Below, piece after piece: positions 55,296 through 64,000 of a DNA stretch of 64,000 nucleotides. Location: contig NZ_KK211288.1 in assembly GCF_000621485.1 (NCBI RefSeq), forward strand, positions 187,063 to 251,062. Direction: 5' to 3'. The number at the start of each line of letters is the position of its first letter. Within the stretch, counting starts at the first letter, position 1. Source of the DNA: Alkaliphilus transvaalensis ATCC 700919 (GTDB lineage Bacteria; Bacillota; Clostridia; Peptostreptococcales; Natronincolaceae). The notes beneath the pieces are model-generated. The model saw only the letters and a list, made by a program, of their open reading frames with translations. It ran no database searches and was not told the origin of the DNA. The position numbers and the translations under genes were made by a program.

Positions 55296-55793
55296 TTATA
55301 TTCTAGCATCAAACAGATTTGTTTTTGTTTTATCTTTCCCTTGAGCTTTTTGGCCATAGTTATTATGATCCTGTATGTGGTTAGTCATCACTTCTATATT
55401 AAAGTGTATATAATCTAAATGCTGCTCTAATAATTTTTCATTTAGCTCATTTACTTCTTTAATTTGTTGGGTTTTTTCAAGAATATTATTTCTTAACTCA
55501 TCAATTTCTTCGATAAGCTGATCATCCTCTAGATAAAGTAAAAAATCTGATAAACTGTCTAACTTTTCTATCCCTAACATTTCTGCTGTGTTGGTAAAAA
55601 CGGATCTTCTAATCCTTTCAAAGGTTCCCATCCTCATAATGTATTGTTGTTCTCTTTTAGTCATGTCTTCCAACTCTGAAAGTTTTCTATTCTTAATCAC
55701 ATCTGTTTTTTGTTGTTCTAGATTAAGGATTTCTCCATACATTTGATCTTCGTGTATTAAGGTCTCCTTAAGTTGATTAATAGCTTTTAACAT
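55296..55793 (-). CDS. flgN: FlgK/FlgL chaperone FlgN
   Basis: About 165 residues from ATG 55793 (GAGGTGG upstream), entirely helical with heptads such as MLKAINQLKETLIHEDQMYG. It binds FlgK and FlgL before export. Placed between flgM and flgK, as in Bacillus. Weak likeness to the flgN-like gene at 35069. Confidence 0.9.
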   Translation of the reverse strand: MLKAINQLKETLIHEDQMYGEILNLEQQKTDVIKNRKLSELEDMTKREQQYIMRMGTFERIRRSVFTNTAEMLGIEKLDSLSDFLLYLEDDQLIEEIDELRNNILEKTQQIKEVNELNEKLLEQHLDYIHFNIEVMTNHIQDHNNYGQKAQGKDKTKTNLFDARI

Positions 55794-55818
55794 ATCTACC
55801 ACCTCGATTATCTACATA

Positions 55819-56115
55819 CTATATTTTCTTATCAATCTGGAGACTTTCTATTATTTTATCAGCTACTTCTTTGCCTGATACAGTATAACTACCTTGCTGG
55901 ATTTTTTCTTTAAGCTCTTTAATTTTTTCTTCTCTTACTTCTGGTAGGTTTTTAAAAGCCTTCATTGCCACTTGAAATTCTTTAGCGTTTTCAGAAAGCT
56001 CTAGCTGGTCCTTAGCTTGTTGAACCTTTTGTCCTGCTTCAACATTATTATTTTTATTAGAAGTATTATATACCTTCATGGCTTTTGCAATGCTATGGTT
56101 ATTATGGATTTTCAT
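55819..56115 (-). CDS. flgM: Anti-sigma-28 factor FlgM
   Basis: A 98-residue FlgM from ATG 56115 (GAGGTG six bases upstream). It has LELSENAKEFQVAMKAFKNL and VREEKIKELKEKIQQGSYTV, the sigma-binding helices. It holds sigma-28 until the hook is finished. Its own operon has a sigma-28-type promoter, making a feedback loop. Confidence 0.94.
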   Translation of the reverse strand: MKIHNNHSIAKAMKVYNTSNKNNNVEAGQKVQQAKDQLELSENAKEFQVAMKAFKNLPEVREEKIKELKEKIQQGSYTVSGKEVADKIIESLQIDKKI

Positions 56116-56157
56116 AAAAAAACACCTCAACTTTATCCGATTTCTTTTCTAATAATA

Positions 56158-56184
56158 GTATCGGCATATTTGAGATGTTTCTTA
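56158..56184 (-). promoter_or_regulatory. Sigma-28-type promoter of the flgM operon
   Basis: Minus strand TAAG (56184-56181), 16-nt spacer, CCGATAC (56164-56158): two mismatches to TAAA-N16-CCGATAT. Confidence 0.65.
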
Positions 56185-56193
56185 ACTTATATT

Positions 56194-56610
56194 TTATTTT
56201 TTTCTCATTTCAACAATATGCATCTTTGTTCCAGTTCGGTCTTTTTGTTTTACTTCTGCCTCTTTTACGGTTGGTGGCTTAAGAACACTTTTAAATTCTT
56301 TTTTTAGGGCAGCTGCACACTCATCACAAAAACGCCCTGAACGAATGGATTTATCACATCTTTCACAATGGAGTAAACAGTTGTTCTCTTCTCTAATTTC
56401 TATCCTACTTTCCCTTAAGTATCTTAAAATTTGTCTTTCACTTACACCAGTTTCTTCTGATACTTCTGTCACAGTAGCCCCAGGATGATCATATAGATAT
56501 TCTTTTACTTTTCTAAAATCTGCTTCATCATCAGTTGAACAACGAGAACAAACATCTAGTCCAGTAAATGCAAAAGCTCTACCACATTTCGTACAATTAC
56601 GTAAGTCCAT
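56194..56610 (-). CDS. YvyF family flagellar protein (two zinc fingers and HTH)
   Basis: About 139 residues from ATG 56610 with GGGAGG upstream. Zinc sites NCTKCGRAF/VCSRC and HCERCDKSI/FCDEC bracket a helix-turn-helix (TEVSEETGVSERQILRYL). The C-terminus is basic. In Bacillus yvyF sits between comFC and flgM, as here. It is paralogous to the short protein at 40256. Confidence 0.88.
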   Translation of the reverse strand: MDLRNCTKCGRAFAFTGLDVCSRCSTDDEADFRKVKEYLYDHPGATVTEVSEETGVSERQILRYLRESRIEIREENNCLLHCERCDKSIRSGRFCDECAAALKKEFKSVLKPPTVKEAEVKQKDRTGTKMHIVEMRKK

Positions 56611-56642
56611 AACCACAACCTCCCATGTCTTAAGATTAATCA

Positions 56643-57401
56643 TTAATTACTAATAATCATTTCATCTATAACTCCATCATCTTCAAGTAATAGCCTGTCA
56701 TCTTCCCTTCCCTTAGTTACTCTTGCAAAAGTTAACACTGTCACTGTTGCCACCCCCGCCTCTAGCAAGAGTCTAATACAAGCTTCTACTGTAGAACCTG
56801 TTGTTAGTATATCATCTACCAAAAGAATATTTTTACCGAAAAGAGCATTAGGGTTCTTTAATGTAAAAGCTCCCTTTACATTGTCTCTTCTTTGTCTTTT
56901 TGATAGGTGATGCATTGCCTTTGTGTTTCTATTCCGAATTAAGTTATTGTTTATATTTGGGATTCCAGCCTCTTTTGATATATACTTAGTCAATAAATTA
57001 GCTTGATTGAATCCCCGTTCTTTTTCTTTGGGCTTATATAAAGGTATCGGCAAAAGACAGTCTCCTCTTAAACCCTCCCGATAAATAAAATCAACCATCA
57101 TTGTTGCCATCTCCCTGGCTAAATAGGTTTCATTACTATATTTTAAACGATAGATGAGCTTTCTAACTTCCCCTTGATATTCAACAACTGAGAACATTCT
57201 ACATGAAATTCCCTCTTTTATTTCACTGGTTTGAATCCATCTACCTTTTCCTATAAAGGTAATTTTATCATGACACCCTCGACAGATTCCATAGGAATTT
57301 AATAGATATCCTTCTTTGCAGAAAATACATGTGCAACGGGGTGGAAAAATTAATTTCCAAAAAGCTTCAGCGTATTCTCTTAGAGGTTTAAGTAGTTCCA
57401 T
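56643..57401 (-). CDS. comFC: ComF family phosphoribosyltransferase-like protein
   Basis: A 252-residue ComFC. An N-terminal zinc finger (CTCIFCKEGY and GICRGC) is followed by a type-I PRT domain with ILLVDDILTTGSTVEAC. It is needed for DNA uptake in transformable bacteria, though present in many others. ATG 57401 has AAGGAG upstream. Directly upstream of yvyF on the strand. Confidence 0.95.
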   Translation of the reverse strand: MELLKPLREYAEAFWKLIFPPRCTCIFCKEGYLLNSYGICRGCHDKITFIGKGRWIQTSEIKEGISCRMFSVVEYQGEVRKLIYRLKYSNETYLAREMATMMVDFIYREGLRGDCLLPIPLYKPKEKERGFNQANLLTKYISKEAGIPNINNNLIRNRNTKAMHHLSKRQRRDNVKGAFTLKNPNALFGKNILLVDDILTTGSTVEACIRLLLEAGVATVTVLTFARVTKGREDDRLLLEDDGVIDEMIISN

Positions 57402-57490
57402 AAAAGGACTCCTTTGATATAGTCACTAAACAGAGTACTAAATTATTTATACCTATATTTCTACCTTTTACGCAAATATCCTCTTTTTTT

Positions 57491-59722
57491 CTACTCTACT
57501 CCCCTTTGAAAGTCAAAATACTTTTTAAGCCTAAAACCTAAGCCAGAGTAGCGTTGTACAATTTTATCGTTTCTAATCATTTCATTTAAATAGTTCTCTG
57601 TTCCCACAAGAACAACTAAGTTTTTTGCCCTTGTAATTGCCGTATACAAAAGATTTCTAGTTAGCAGCATAGGCGGTCCCCAAGTAATGGGCATAATCAC
57701 AACTGGAAATTCACTTCCCTGACTTTTATGAACCGTTACGCTATAGGCCAATTCTAGTTCGTCCAATTGATTAAAATTGTATACTACTAATCGGTTTTCA
57801 TCAAAACATACGGTTAATTCTTGATGATTATGATCAATAGCATGAACATAGCCTATGTCACCATTAAAGACTCCCTCACCTTGTTCTTCTCTAGAATCAG
57901 CCTCAATATCATACCACTTTAAGGTATAATTGTTTTTAATCTGCATTACTTTATCTCCAACCCGATAGGTCTTCTCTCTATATTCCTTCTCTTGTTTCCA
58001 TTTTACAGGGGGATTCAAATTTTCTTGAAGGGCTTTGTTTAAGTTTATCGTTCCTACTTCGCCCTTTTTCATTGGTGAGAGAATTTGAATGTCTTTTATA
58101 GCATCCAACTTATAATGGTTTGGTAGTCGCTCTTTAACCAGTTCTACAAGGGTTTTTAAAATTTCTTCTTTACGATTTCTTGTCATGAAGAAGAAGTCTT
58201 TCCCCTTTAAATTACACTGGGGTTCTTCCCCTCTATTAATTTTATGGGCATTAACAATGATCATACTTTCTTGGGCTTGTCTAAAAATTTCTGTTAACCT
58301 TACGACCCTAACAATATTACTATCGATAATGTCCTTTAACACATTACCAGCTCCCACCGATGGTAGCTGGTCTACATCTCCTACTAAAATTAACCGAGTC
58401 CCTAAAGAGACTGCCTTCAATAGACTATTCATTAAAAGAATATCCACCATCGAAACCTCATCGACAATAATTACATCTGCCTCTAATGGATCATCTTCAT
58501 TCCGCTGAAAATTCATTTCTTCTTCCTCTTCCGAGTAGCCCAGTTCTAATAGTCGATGAATTGTCTTTGCCTCCATACCAGTGGCTTCTGTCATCCTTTT
58601 TGAAGCTCTTCCAGTTGGAGCCGCCAGTAAAATTTTCTTTTTCTGTTTTTGAAAAATCTTTAGTAATGAGTTAATGGTGGTAGTTTTACCTGTACCAGGG
58701 CCTCCAGTAATCACGAGAAGTCCGTTATCCAATGCCTGTTGTAGCGCTTCTTTTTGATTACTAGCTAAATGAATATTCTCTTCATCTGCTAAGACTTGCA
58801 GTTCTTCTTCCAAAGAAATGTTAATCGATTCTACCACTACTTGGGATAGTTCTATAATTTTGTTACAGCTATAGGCCTCTGCATAATAATAGGGCATTGA
58901 ATAGATTATATAATCTTCTTGATATTTTTCTATATGGATTTTCTGTTCTAGTGCTAGATGCTGAATAGCTTCTTCTATTTCTGTAGCAGTACTATTAATA
59001 AGCTGCTGGGATTTCTCTACTAAGAGCTTTCGAGGAGCATAGGTATGTCCCTCTAGATGAAGACAATTTAGCATATATTTAGTTGCCGCATTAATTCTAT
59101 ATTTTGATTTTGGAGATATTCCCATTGATTTAGCTATTTCATCTGCCTTTTTAAAACCGATTCCCCAAATATCGTCGGCTAAACGATAGGGGTTTTCCTG
59201 TAGGGTGGCTATGGTTTTTTCTCCATACTTCTTATAAATTTTGACTGCATAGTTAGGTGTAATCCCATACTGGCTTAAAAATAGGATAATGTCCCTTAGT
59301 TCCCATTGTTCTTTAAAGGCTTCTGAGATGGCTTCGGCCTTTGCTTCTCCAATACCTGAAACTTCCTTAAGACGATGGGGTTGATGTTGCATTACTTCAA
59401 AGGTTTCATCCCCAAACTTTTCAACTATCCTTTTAGCCATTTTTTCACCAATACCGTTAATAATCCCAGAAGATAGGTAGCTAATCATCCCCTGTAGGGT
59501 TGAAGGTTGTATGGGGCGATATTCTTGAACTTCCAGTTGTCTACCGTAATTAGGGTGAACCGTCCATTTCCCCTTAACTAATACATTCTCACCTTCCCTC
59601 AAGGCTGGTAGAATCCCAATGATGGTTACTTCTTCATCTTCTGTTGATATGATTCCTACCGTATAGCCATTGGTTTCATTTTGAAAGATGATTTCTTCTA
59701 GCTTTCCTTCCAGCTCTATCAA
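57491..59722 (-). CDS. recD2: RecD2/TraA-type ATP-dependent DNA helicase
   Basis: A 743-residue RecD-like helicase. N-terminal OB-like region and helix-hairpin-helix (SGIINGIGEKMAKRIVEKFG, EVSGIGEAKAEAISEAF), Walker A TGGPGTGKTTTINSLL, DEVSMVD, then LTEIFRQA and the C-terminal SVTVHKSQGSEFPVVI motif. It unwinds DNA 5'-3' in repair. Start is TTG 59722 with AAGGAGG nine bases before it; no ATG is better placed. Confidence 0.95.
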   Translation of the reverse strand: MIELEGKLEEIIFQNETNGYTVGIISTEDEEVTIIGILPALREGENVLVKGKWTVHPNYGRQLEVQEYRPIQPSTLQGMISYLSSGIINGIGEKMAKRIVEKFGDETFEVMQHQPHRLKEVSGIGEAKAEAISEAFKEQWELRDIILFLSQYGITPNYAVKIYKKYGEKTIATLQENPYRLADDIWGIGFKKADEIAKSMGISPKSKYRINAATKYMLNCLHLEGHTYAPRKLLVEKSQQLINSTATEIEEAIQHLALEQKIHIEKYQEDYIIYSMPYYYAEAYSCNKIIELSQVVVESINISLEEELQVLADEENIHLASNQKEALQQALDNGLLVITGGPGTGKTTTINSLLKIFQKQKKKILLAAPTGRASKRMTEATGMEAKTIHRLLELGYSEEEEEMNFQRNEDDPLEADVIIVDEVSMVDILLMNSLLKAVSLGTRLILVGDVDQLPSVGAGNVLKDIIDSNIVRVVRLTEIFRQAQESMIIVNAHKINRGEEPQCNLKGKDFFFMTRNRKEEILKTLVELVKERLPNHYKLDAIKDIQILSPMKKGEVGTINLNKALQENLNPPVKWKQEKEYREKTYRVGDKVMQIKNNYTLKWYDIEADSREEQGEGVFNGDIGYVHAIDHNHQELTVCFDENRLVVYNFNQLDELELAYSVTVHKSQGSEFPVVIMPITWGPPMLLTRNLLYTAITRAKNLVVLVGTENYLNEMIRNDKIVQRYSGLGFRLKKYFDFQRGVE

Positions 59723-59797
59723 TGGACTTCACCTCCTTGTTGTCATATTTCTTAACTTATTATACCATAAGTATCTTGAGTCTATCTATTTATAGAC

Positions 59798-59824
59798 ATA
59801 AAAAGCCCCACTAACAAGTGGGGC
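59798..59824 (-). terminator. Intrinsic terminator after metK
   Basis: Minus strand GCCCCAC-TTGTTA-GTGGGGC followed by TTTTTA. Confidence 0.9.
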
Positions 59825-59860
59825 AATCTTAATAAATTTATGACATTTAATTAAAATATA

Positions 59861-61051
59861 TTATAATCCTAAACCTTCTTTTCTTAGGATTTCAGCTTTA
59901 TCTGTTTTTTCCCAAGGAAGATCAATATCAGTTCTACCCATGTGACCATAAGCAGCAGTTTGTCTGTAGATTGGTCTTCTTAAGTCTAAGTCACGGATAA
60001 TTGCAGCTGGTCTTAAGTCAAAGTGCTTATTAACTAATTCTGCAATTTTCTCTTCGTCGATTTTAGCTGTACCAAAAGTTTCAACTAAAACAGAAACTGG
60101 TTGTGCTACACCAATAGCATAAGCTAATTCAAGTTCACACTTGTCGGCTAAACCTGCAGCAACAATATTTTTTGCTACGTATCTAGCAGCGTAAGCAGCA
60201 GAACGATCTACCTTTGTTGGATCTTTACCAGAGAAAGCACCACCGCCGTGACGGGCATATCCACCATATGTATCAACGATAATCTTTCTTCCTGTTAAAC
60301 CAGCATCCCCTTGTGGTCCTCCAATTACGAAACGGCCAGTTGGGTTGATATAGTACTTAGTATTTTCATCTAAAAGTTCACTTGGAACGATTTTGTTGAT
60401 AACATGCTCAATTAAGTCTCTCTCAATTTCTTTACGCTCTACTTCTGGACCATGTTGAGTAGAGATTACAATTGCATCGATTCTTACTGGCTTGTCTCCA
60501 TCGTACTCAACTGTTACCTGTGTTTTACCATCAGGTCTTAAGTATGATAGTGTACCATTTTTTCTTACATCAGATAATCTTTTAGCTAATTTGTGGGCTA
60601 ATGAGATTGGTAATGGCATTAATTCAGGTGTTTCATTACAAGCAAACCCGAACATGATTCCTTGGTCTCCCGCTCCAGTAGCTTCTAATTCATCTACCAT
60701 TGTCCCTTCTCTTCTTTCTAAAGCTTCATCAACACCCATAGCGATATCAGGAGATTGCTCATCAATTGCTGTTAATACTGCACAAGTATCGCTATCAAAA
60801 CCATATTTAGCTCTTGTGTAACCGATTTCTTCTATGGTTTTTCTAACTACTTTAGGGATATCTACATAACACTCTGTCGTAATTTCCCCTGCAACTAATA
60901 CCAAACCTGTTGTTACACTGGTTTCACATGCAACCCTAGCTTTTGGGTCTCTTTCAAAAATAGCATCTAATACAGCATCTGAAATTTGATCACAAATTTT
61001 ATCTGGATGTCCTTCTGTTACTGACTCTGAAGTAAATAATCTTCTTGCCAT
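59861..61051 (-). CDS. metK: S-adenosylmethionine synthetase
   Basis: A 396-residue MetK. Motifs: [39 protein letters not shown] and [20 protein letters not shown]. It makes SAM from methionine and ATP. A SAM-I riboswitch with terminator precedes it. Single-gene unit; AGGGAGGT before ATG 61051. Confidence 0.99.
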   Translation of the reverse strand: MARRLFTSESVTEGHPDKICDQISDAVLDAIFERDPKARVACETSVTTGLVLVAGEITTECYVDIPKVVRKTIEEIGYTRAKYGFDSDTCAVLTAIDEQSPDIAMGVDEALERREGTMVDELEATGAGDQGIMFGFACNETPELMPLPISLAHKLAKRLSDVRKNGTLSYLRPDGKTQVTVEYDGDKPVRIDAIVISTQHGPEVERKEIERDLIEHVINKIVPSELLDENTKYYINPTGRFVIGGPQGDAGLTGRKIIVDTYGGYARHGGGAFSGKDPTKVDRSAAYAARYVAKNIVAAGLADKCELELAYAIGVAQPVSVLVETFGTAKIDEEKIAELVNKHFDLRPAAIIRDLDLRRPIYRQTAAYGHMGRTDIDLPWEKTDKAEILRKEGLGL

Positions 61052-61195
61052 TTTTTTACCTCCTTTTTTCTTTTGAATTCTTAATTTATTATTAGCTCTA
61101 TATTAATAGAGTTTTTGGCTCTGTACTAATATACCCACTTTCTTCATAACAATGCTTGTACATAAAGGATTTATCACTTTTTGCTAAATTATGGG

Positions 61196-61223
61196 CATAA
61201 AAAAACCCCTTACAAAGAAGAGG
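61196..61223 (-). terminator. Expression-platform terminator of the SAM riboswitch
   Basis: Minus strand CCTCTT-CTTTGT-AAGGGG followed by seven T, between the aptamer and metK. Confidence 0.75.
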
Positions 61224-61243
61224 TATATTAATCTATACACTAT

Positions 61244-61340
61244 CCTCATCTTCCAGAATTAGTATTCTGTAGGATTTAGCACCATACTACTATGGTTGCC
61301 GGGTATCATAGGGCCCATCCCTCCACCACTCTTGATAAGG
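61244..61340 (-). promoter_or_regulatory. SAM-I riboswitch (S-box)
   Basis: Minus strand blocks: CTTATCAAGAGTGGTGGAGG, GATGGGCCCTATGATACCCG, GCAACC, GGTGCTAAATCCTACAG and GATGAG, which closes P1 with CTTATC. These are the S-box landmarks. Controls metK. Confidence 0.97.
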
Positions 61341-61493
61341 CATCAAGATTTCTATTCAATTAAGTACAATCCAAAGAATAAATTAATAATAACATTGAGG
61401 GTTATATATGTCAACATTAATTTTACTTATATGAAACTTTTTTATAGAACAGGCTATAATACTAAAATACTGTATATTATTCCCCCCTAAGAT

Positions 61494-61964
61494 TTAAATG
61501 GATGTTACGATAAAACTTAGTACAAACATAATACTACCAGCTATGGTAGTTCCAATGATAATTGCCGGAAATGCAATTTTAAAGGGTATGTTTAATAAAA
61601 CTGCTGCTAAACAACCACTCCACACTCCTGTTGTTGGTAAGGGTACTGCAACAAAAATCATTAATCCCCAAGCACTGTATTTCCTAATTTTATCGCTTTT
61701 TCTTAAGGTTTTCTCCACAGTTCTATCAACAAATTTTCGAAATGGTCTTGTAGACCTTAAAAAAGTAAAAACTGGCCTAACATAGATCAGTAAAATTGGA
61801 ACAGGTATTAAACTTCCTAAAATTCCTAATAGTGTCGCGTGGAGGGGATGCATGCCCAAGGAAACCCCAACAGGTATGGCCCCCCTTAACTCCATTAATG
61901 GCATTGCTGCAATTAGAAGTACCATTAGCTCCCTTGTGATTAGTTCCAGTATTTTATCCAACAT
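61494..61964 (-). CDS. Small multidrug exporter family membrane protein (COG2426)
   Basis: A 156-residue membrane protein with about four helices. MPLMELRGAIPVGVSLGM at the N-terminus and VAVPLPTTGVWSGCLAAVLL match the COG2426/Sm_multidrug_ex family. Despite the name its substrate is not known. GAGGGGGTG before ATG 61964. Confidence 0.85.
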   Translation of the reverse strand: MLDKILELITRELMVLLIAAMPLMELRGAIPVGVSLGMHPLHATLLGILGSLIPVPILLIYVRPVFTFLRSTRPFRKFVDRTVEKTLRKSDKIRKYSAWGLMIFVAVPLPTTGVWSGCLAAVLLNIPFKIAFPAIIIGTTIAGSIMFVLSFIVTSI

Positions 61965-62246
61965 TTCACCCCCTCTATCGTAACCCTATCCCTATTCCAT
62001 TATATATCTCATTATTAAAAATTATTATTGAAAATCTTCTTTCTAGAATTTTCGAGGAAATCCTATAATTAATTAAAGCCTTAAGTTATTACAACTAGAT
62101 AACTTCGCTATCGTATTTAGTTATCATAAAAATATTATTTTGTTATTAATTTTTAATGTTTATAGAATCCAAATGGTGGTATAATTATATTAATTGTTGG
62201 ACAAGTAACCTCTTTGTTTCGAATATACTCTAAGGAGGAATTTCAA

Positions 62247-62402
62247 ATGGATGATATCAAAAGATTAAAAATAGAAATTGAGACCTCAAAAGCTCAATTA
62301 CGTCGTTTTCTTGAAGATGGAGCAGACATTAATGAGATTCTAGACCTTAACTATAAAATTGATGACTTAATTATACAGTTTTATCATTTGAAGGCTGAAT
62401 AA
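62247..62402 (+). CDS. Spo0E-like sporulation regulatory peptide
   Basis: A 51-residue helical hairpin protein from ATG 62247 with AAGGAGGA upstream. It matches the Spo0E-like phosphatase family in length and in NYKIDDLIIQFYHLK, a variant of the SQELD-type motif (NYKID in place of SxxLD). Such proteins dephosphorylate Spo0A~P and delay sporulation. Single gene with a terminator. Confidence 0.85.
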   Translation: MDDIKRLKIEIETSKAQLRRFLEDGADINEILDLNYKIDDLIIQFYHLKAE

Positions 62403-62415
62403 CAGAATACACAAC

Positions 62416-62448
62416 CCCTTAAACCTATAGGTAACCCTATAGGTTTTG
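62416..62448 (+). terminator. Intrinsic terminator after the Spo0E-like gene
   Basis: AACCTATAG-GTAACC-CTATAGGTT followed by TTGTTATT. Confidence 0.8.
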
Positions 62449-62451
62449 TTA

Positions 62452-63378
62452 TTATAGTAAAAGACTTAATAGGGGTATTGTAATCATTGAAAGTAATGTA
62501 GTGACAAACACTGCTTTAGATGCAAAGTGGGGTGCTGTATCGTAAATCGTGGCAAAAACTGCTGTATTGGCAGCCGCTGGCATTCCTGCAATCACTACAG
62601 GAACCCCTAGTAAAATACCTCTAAACCCCATTCCCCATAGGATCAACATAGCGATTAAAGGAATTGCTAACAATCTGATGATGGAGACAGAGATGAGCCT
62701 TTTTTCGTTAAAGACTTCCTTTAGGGGCATTTCTCCTAACATGGCTCCAATCACTAGCATAGATAAGGGTACTGTCATCTCTCCCACAGAATGTAGGGTT
62801 TCATAAATGACATAGGGAATCTTGATGGATAGTAAGAACATGCCAAACCCTAATACAACTGCTATTATTCCAGGATTAAAAATAAGCTTTAAATAATTAA
62901 CATCTTCTTTTTCCCTTCTACTATTTCTTGTCATGATGGAAACCCCAATGGTCCATAAAAGTACATTAAAGGGAATATTAAATAGGGCTGCATAGAATAC
63001 TCCCATATCCCCATATATGGCATAAATCACAGGGTAACCCATATACCCAACGTTAGAAAAAACCAATATAAATTGTATGACATCTCCTTCTGGTCCATCT
63101 TTTTTATAATATTTATAAACAATGTAGGAAATTCCTATTGCTAATCCATGCACCAGCAAAGATAGTAGAATCATTTTAAAGCTTGTCATTAAAACTTCCC
63201 TTGAAAATTCAAACTGCATAGACTTAATGATCATAGCCGGTAAAGTAACCTTCAACACTAATCCGCTAATTCCTTTATTTAATTGATCATTTAACACATC
63301 AAACTTTTTTATGCCATATCCAATAATAATCATCAACGATAGAATTGCAATTTGATTAAAAACTGTAATAAATGTCAT
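62452..63378 (-). CDS. AEC (auxin efflux carrier) family transporter
   Basis: A 308-residue protein with about ten hydrophobic helices. IISLMIIIGYGIKKF-like start, LVFSNVGYMGYPVIYAIYG in the middle and VIAGMPAAANTAVFATIYD near the end match the AEC/PIN-like family; members move malate, malonate or other anions. Substrate unknown. GGAGGG before ATG 63378. Confidence 0.92.
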   Translation of the reverse strand: MTFITVFNQIAILSLMIIIGYGIKKFDVLNDQLNKGISGLVLKVTLPAMIIKSMQFEFSREVLMTSFKMILLSLLVHGLAIGISYIVYKYYKKDGPEGDVIQFILVFSNVGYMGYPVIYAIYGDMGVFYAALFNIPFNVLLWTIGVSIMTRNSRREKEDVNYLKLIFNPGIIAVVLGFGMFLLSIKIPYVIYETLHSVGEMTVPLSMLVIGAMLGEMPLKEVFNEKRLISVSIIRLLAIPLIAMLILWGMGFRGILLGVPVVIAGMPAAANTAVFATIYDTAPHFASKAVFVTTLLSMITIPLLSLLL

Positions 63379-63483
63379 AGTTACCCTCCAAAAGATGATA
63401 TATTTCCTATTCTATGATAACAGATGGCAACTAGTTAAACAATGAAGGAAATTCATAATAGATTTAGAAATAATTATTTTCAC

Positions 63484-63518
63484 AAAAAAACTATAGACCC
63501 GAGGGTTAGGGTCTATAG
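63484..63518 (-). terminator. Terminator after the tiny membrane protein gene
   Basis: CTATAGACCC (63490-63499) pairs with GGGTCTATAG (63509-63518); the minus strand then reads seven T. Confidence 0.88.
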
Positions 63519-63540
63519 AAGGAGGGGGGAAAGAATTTAT

Positions 63541-63630
63541 TCAAAATTGAGTACCTTTCTTATCTTCTCTTGATGTCAAGTCTAGTAGGACATATACAAT
63601 TATTAAACACAATATAAAAATTAATTTCAT
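63541..63630 (-). CDS. Tiny (29-residue) membrane protein
   Basis: MKLIFILCLIIVYVLLDL followed by TSREDKKGTQF: one hydrophobic helix and a short charged tail. GGTGGTG lies seven bases before ATG 63630, and a strong terminator follows the stop at 63541, so it is likely expressed. In-frame starts at 63636 and 63645 are less well placed. Function unknown. Confidence 0.5.
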   Translation of the reverse strand: MKLIFILCLIIVYVLLDLTSREDKKGTQF

Positions 63631-63852
63631 ATACATCACCACCATCAATTTTTTCCATCAATACTATAAGTTTACCATAGTTTCCTTAAAAATACTGGTT
63701 TGTAACATACTCTTAATACAAGTGCAAAATATGTAATATGTCGTAATATACTGAGATAATTTTATTCTCCTATATGCAGTTTCTCATTATTGACAATGAA
63801 TGTAAAGGGGTCCACAGCACTAAAAAAACACAAAATTCTATAAATTTAACAG

Positions 63853-64000
63853 CGCCGAAGATGAGGGCTTTTCAACATACAAGTAGCCTGTTCAAAAGTC
63901 TTTAAATTCAAGGAATAAGAAAAAGCAGCGAACGCCGCGTATGTTTTATACGCAAGGGTGCTGCTTTTTCGCAATGACGCCGAAGATGAGGGCTTTTCAA
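63853..64000. repeat. Start of a 125-bp-period direct repeat with a strong palindrome
   Basis: CGCCGAAGATGAGGGCTTTT(CAA) occurs at 63853 and exactly again at 63978, running off the window, a period of 125 bp. Between the copies AAAAAGCAGC (63920-63929) pairs with GCTGCTTTTT (63960-63969) and, inside, GCGTAT with ATACGC. The hairpin can terminate in both directions. Confidence 0.6.

Noticed and set aside
61296..61490. A plus-strand ORF of 64 codons
   Set aside because: It starts inside the SAM riboswitch on the opposite strand and has no ribosome site.
1..64000. CRISPR arrays, tRNA or rRNA genes
   Set aside because: I found no regularly spaced short repeats with unique spacers and no cloverleaf or rRNA sequence.

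Overview
The window is AT-rich, low-GC Firmicute DNA. Flagellar genes of the Clostridia/Bacillus type, an SLH-domain surface protein, a Spo0E-like peptide, three Firmicute-style riboswitches (FMN, cobalamin, SAM-I) with intrinsic terminators, and a probable selenocysteine UGA codon point to an anaerobic, motile, probably spore-forming clostridium. Alkaliphilus-like organisms are a reasonable guess, but no rRNA is present to settle it. Most genes lie on the minus strand.

Layout. 1-4.4 kb: a Tat-type lipoprotein gene read through an in-frame UGA with a SECIS-like hairpin (cut by the window edge), a divergent LysR regulator, a split YeeE/YedE transporter with a TusA-like protein between its halves, and tatA-tatC. 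4.6-9 kb: FMN riboswitch-ribU, a membrane protein, an amidohydrolase, and a cobalamin riboswitch driving cobT. 9-13 kb: an MFS transporter and tex. 13.3-18.3 kb: flagellar island 1 (flagellin with its own FliS-like chaperone, FlhB C-terminal homologue, a large FliK-like protein, YaaR). 18.3-27.4 kb: cspA, a lipoprotein, a chemoreceptor, secA-prfB (with the programmed frameshift), DUF5317, hpf. 27.4-28.6 kb: a gene-poor stretch with a small inverted-repeat element and a cluster of DnaA-box-like 9-mers. 29.3-35.1 kb: an SLH-anchored pectate-lyase-like giant with three LacI/CcpA-type operators, and next to it an orphan GC-rich structured RNA with its own promoter and terminator. 35-38 kb: flaG-fliD-fliS-flgN-like. 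38-46 kb: aminotransferase, msrB, yaaA, a second chemoreceptor, a diguanylate cyclase and an HD-GYP protein. 46-56.6 kb: flagellar island 2 (a 1314-residue multidomain glycosyltransferase/kinase fusion, flagellin, csrA, fliW, yviE-like, flgL, flgK, flgN, flgM, yvyF). 56.6-64 kb: comFC, recD2, SAM riboswitch-metK, a small exporter, Spo0E-like, an AEC transporter, a tiny membrane protein and the start of a 125-bp-period repeat.

How they work together. Four sites matching the sigma-28/SigD promoter (TAAA-N16-CCGATAT or close) precede both flagellin genes, flaG-fliD and flgM, so the late flagellar genes form one regulon held by FlgM. CsrA and FliW are encoded next to the second flagellin, whose leader holds a hairpin presenting GGA in the loop, the known form of a CsrA site. 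The 1314-residue fusion directly after that flagellin combines a glycosyltransferase, TPRs, a nucleotidyltransferase, an NDP-kinase-like and a sugar-kinase-like domain, and is the best candidate for a new flagellin-modifying enzyme. At the left edge the selenoprotein, its Tat pathway and a thiosulfate/selenium-type uptake module suggest a linked redox system.
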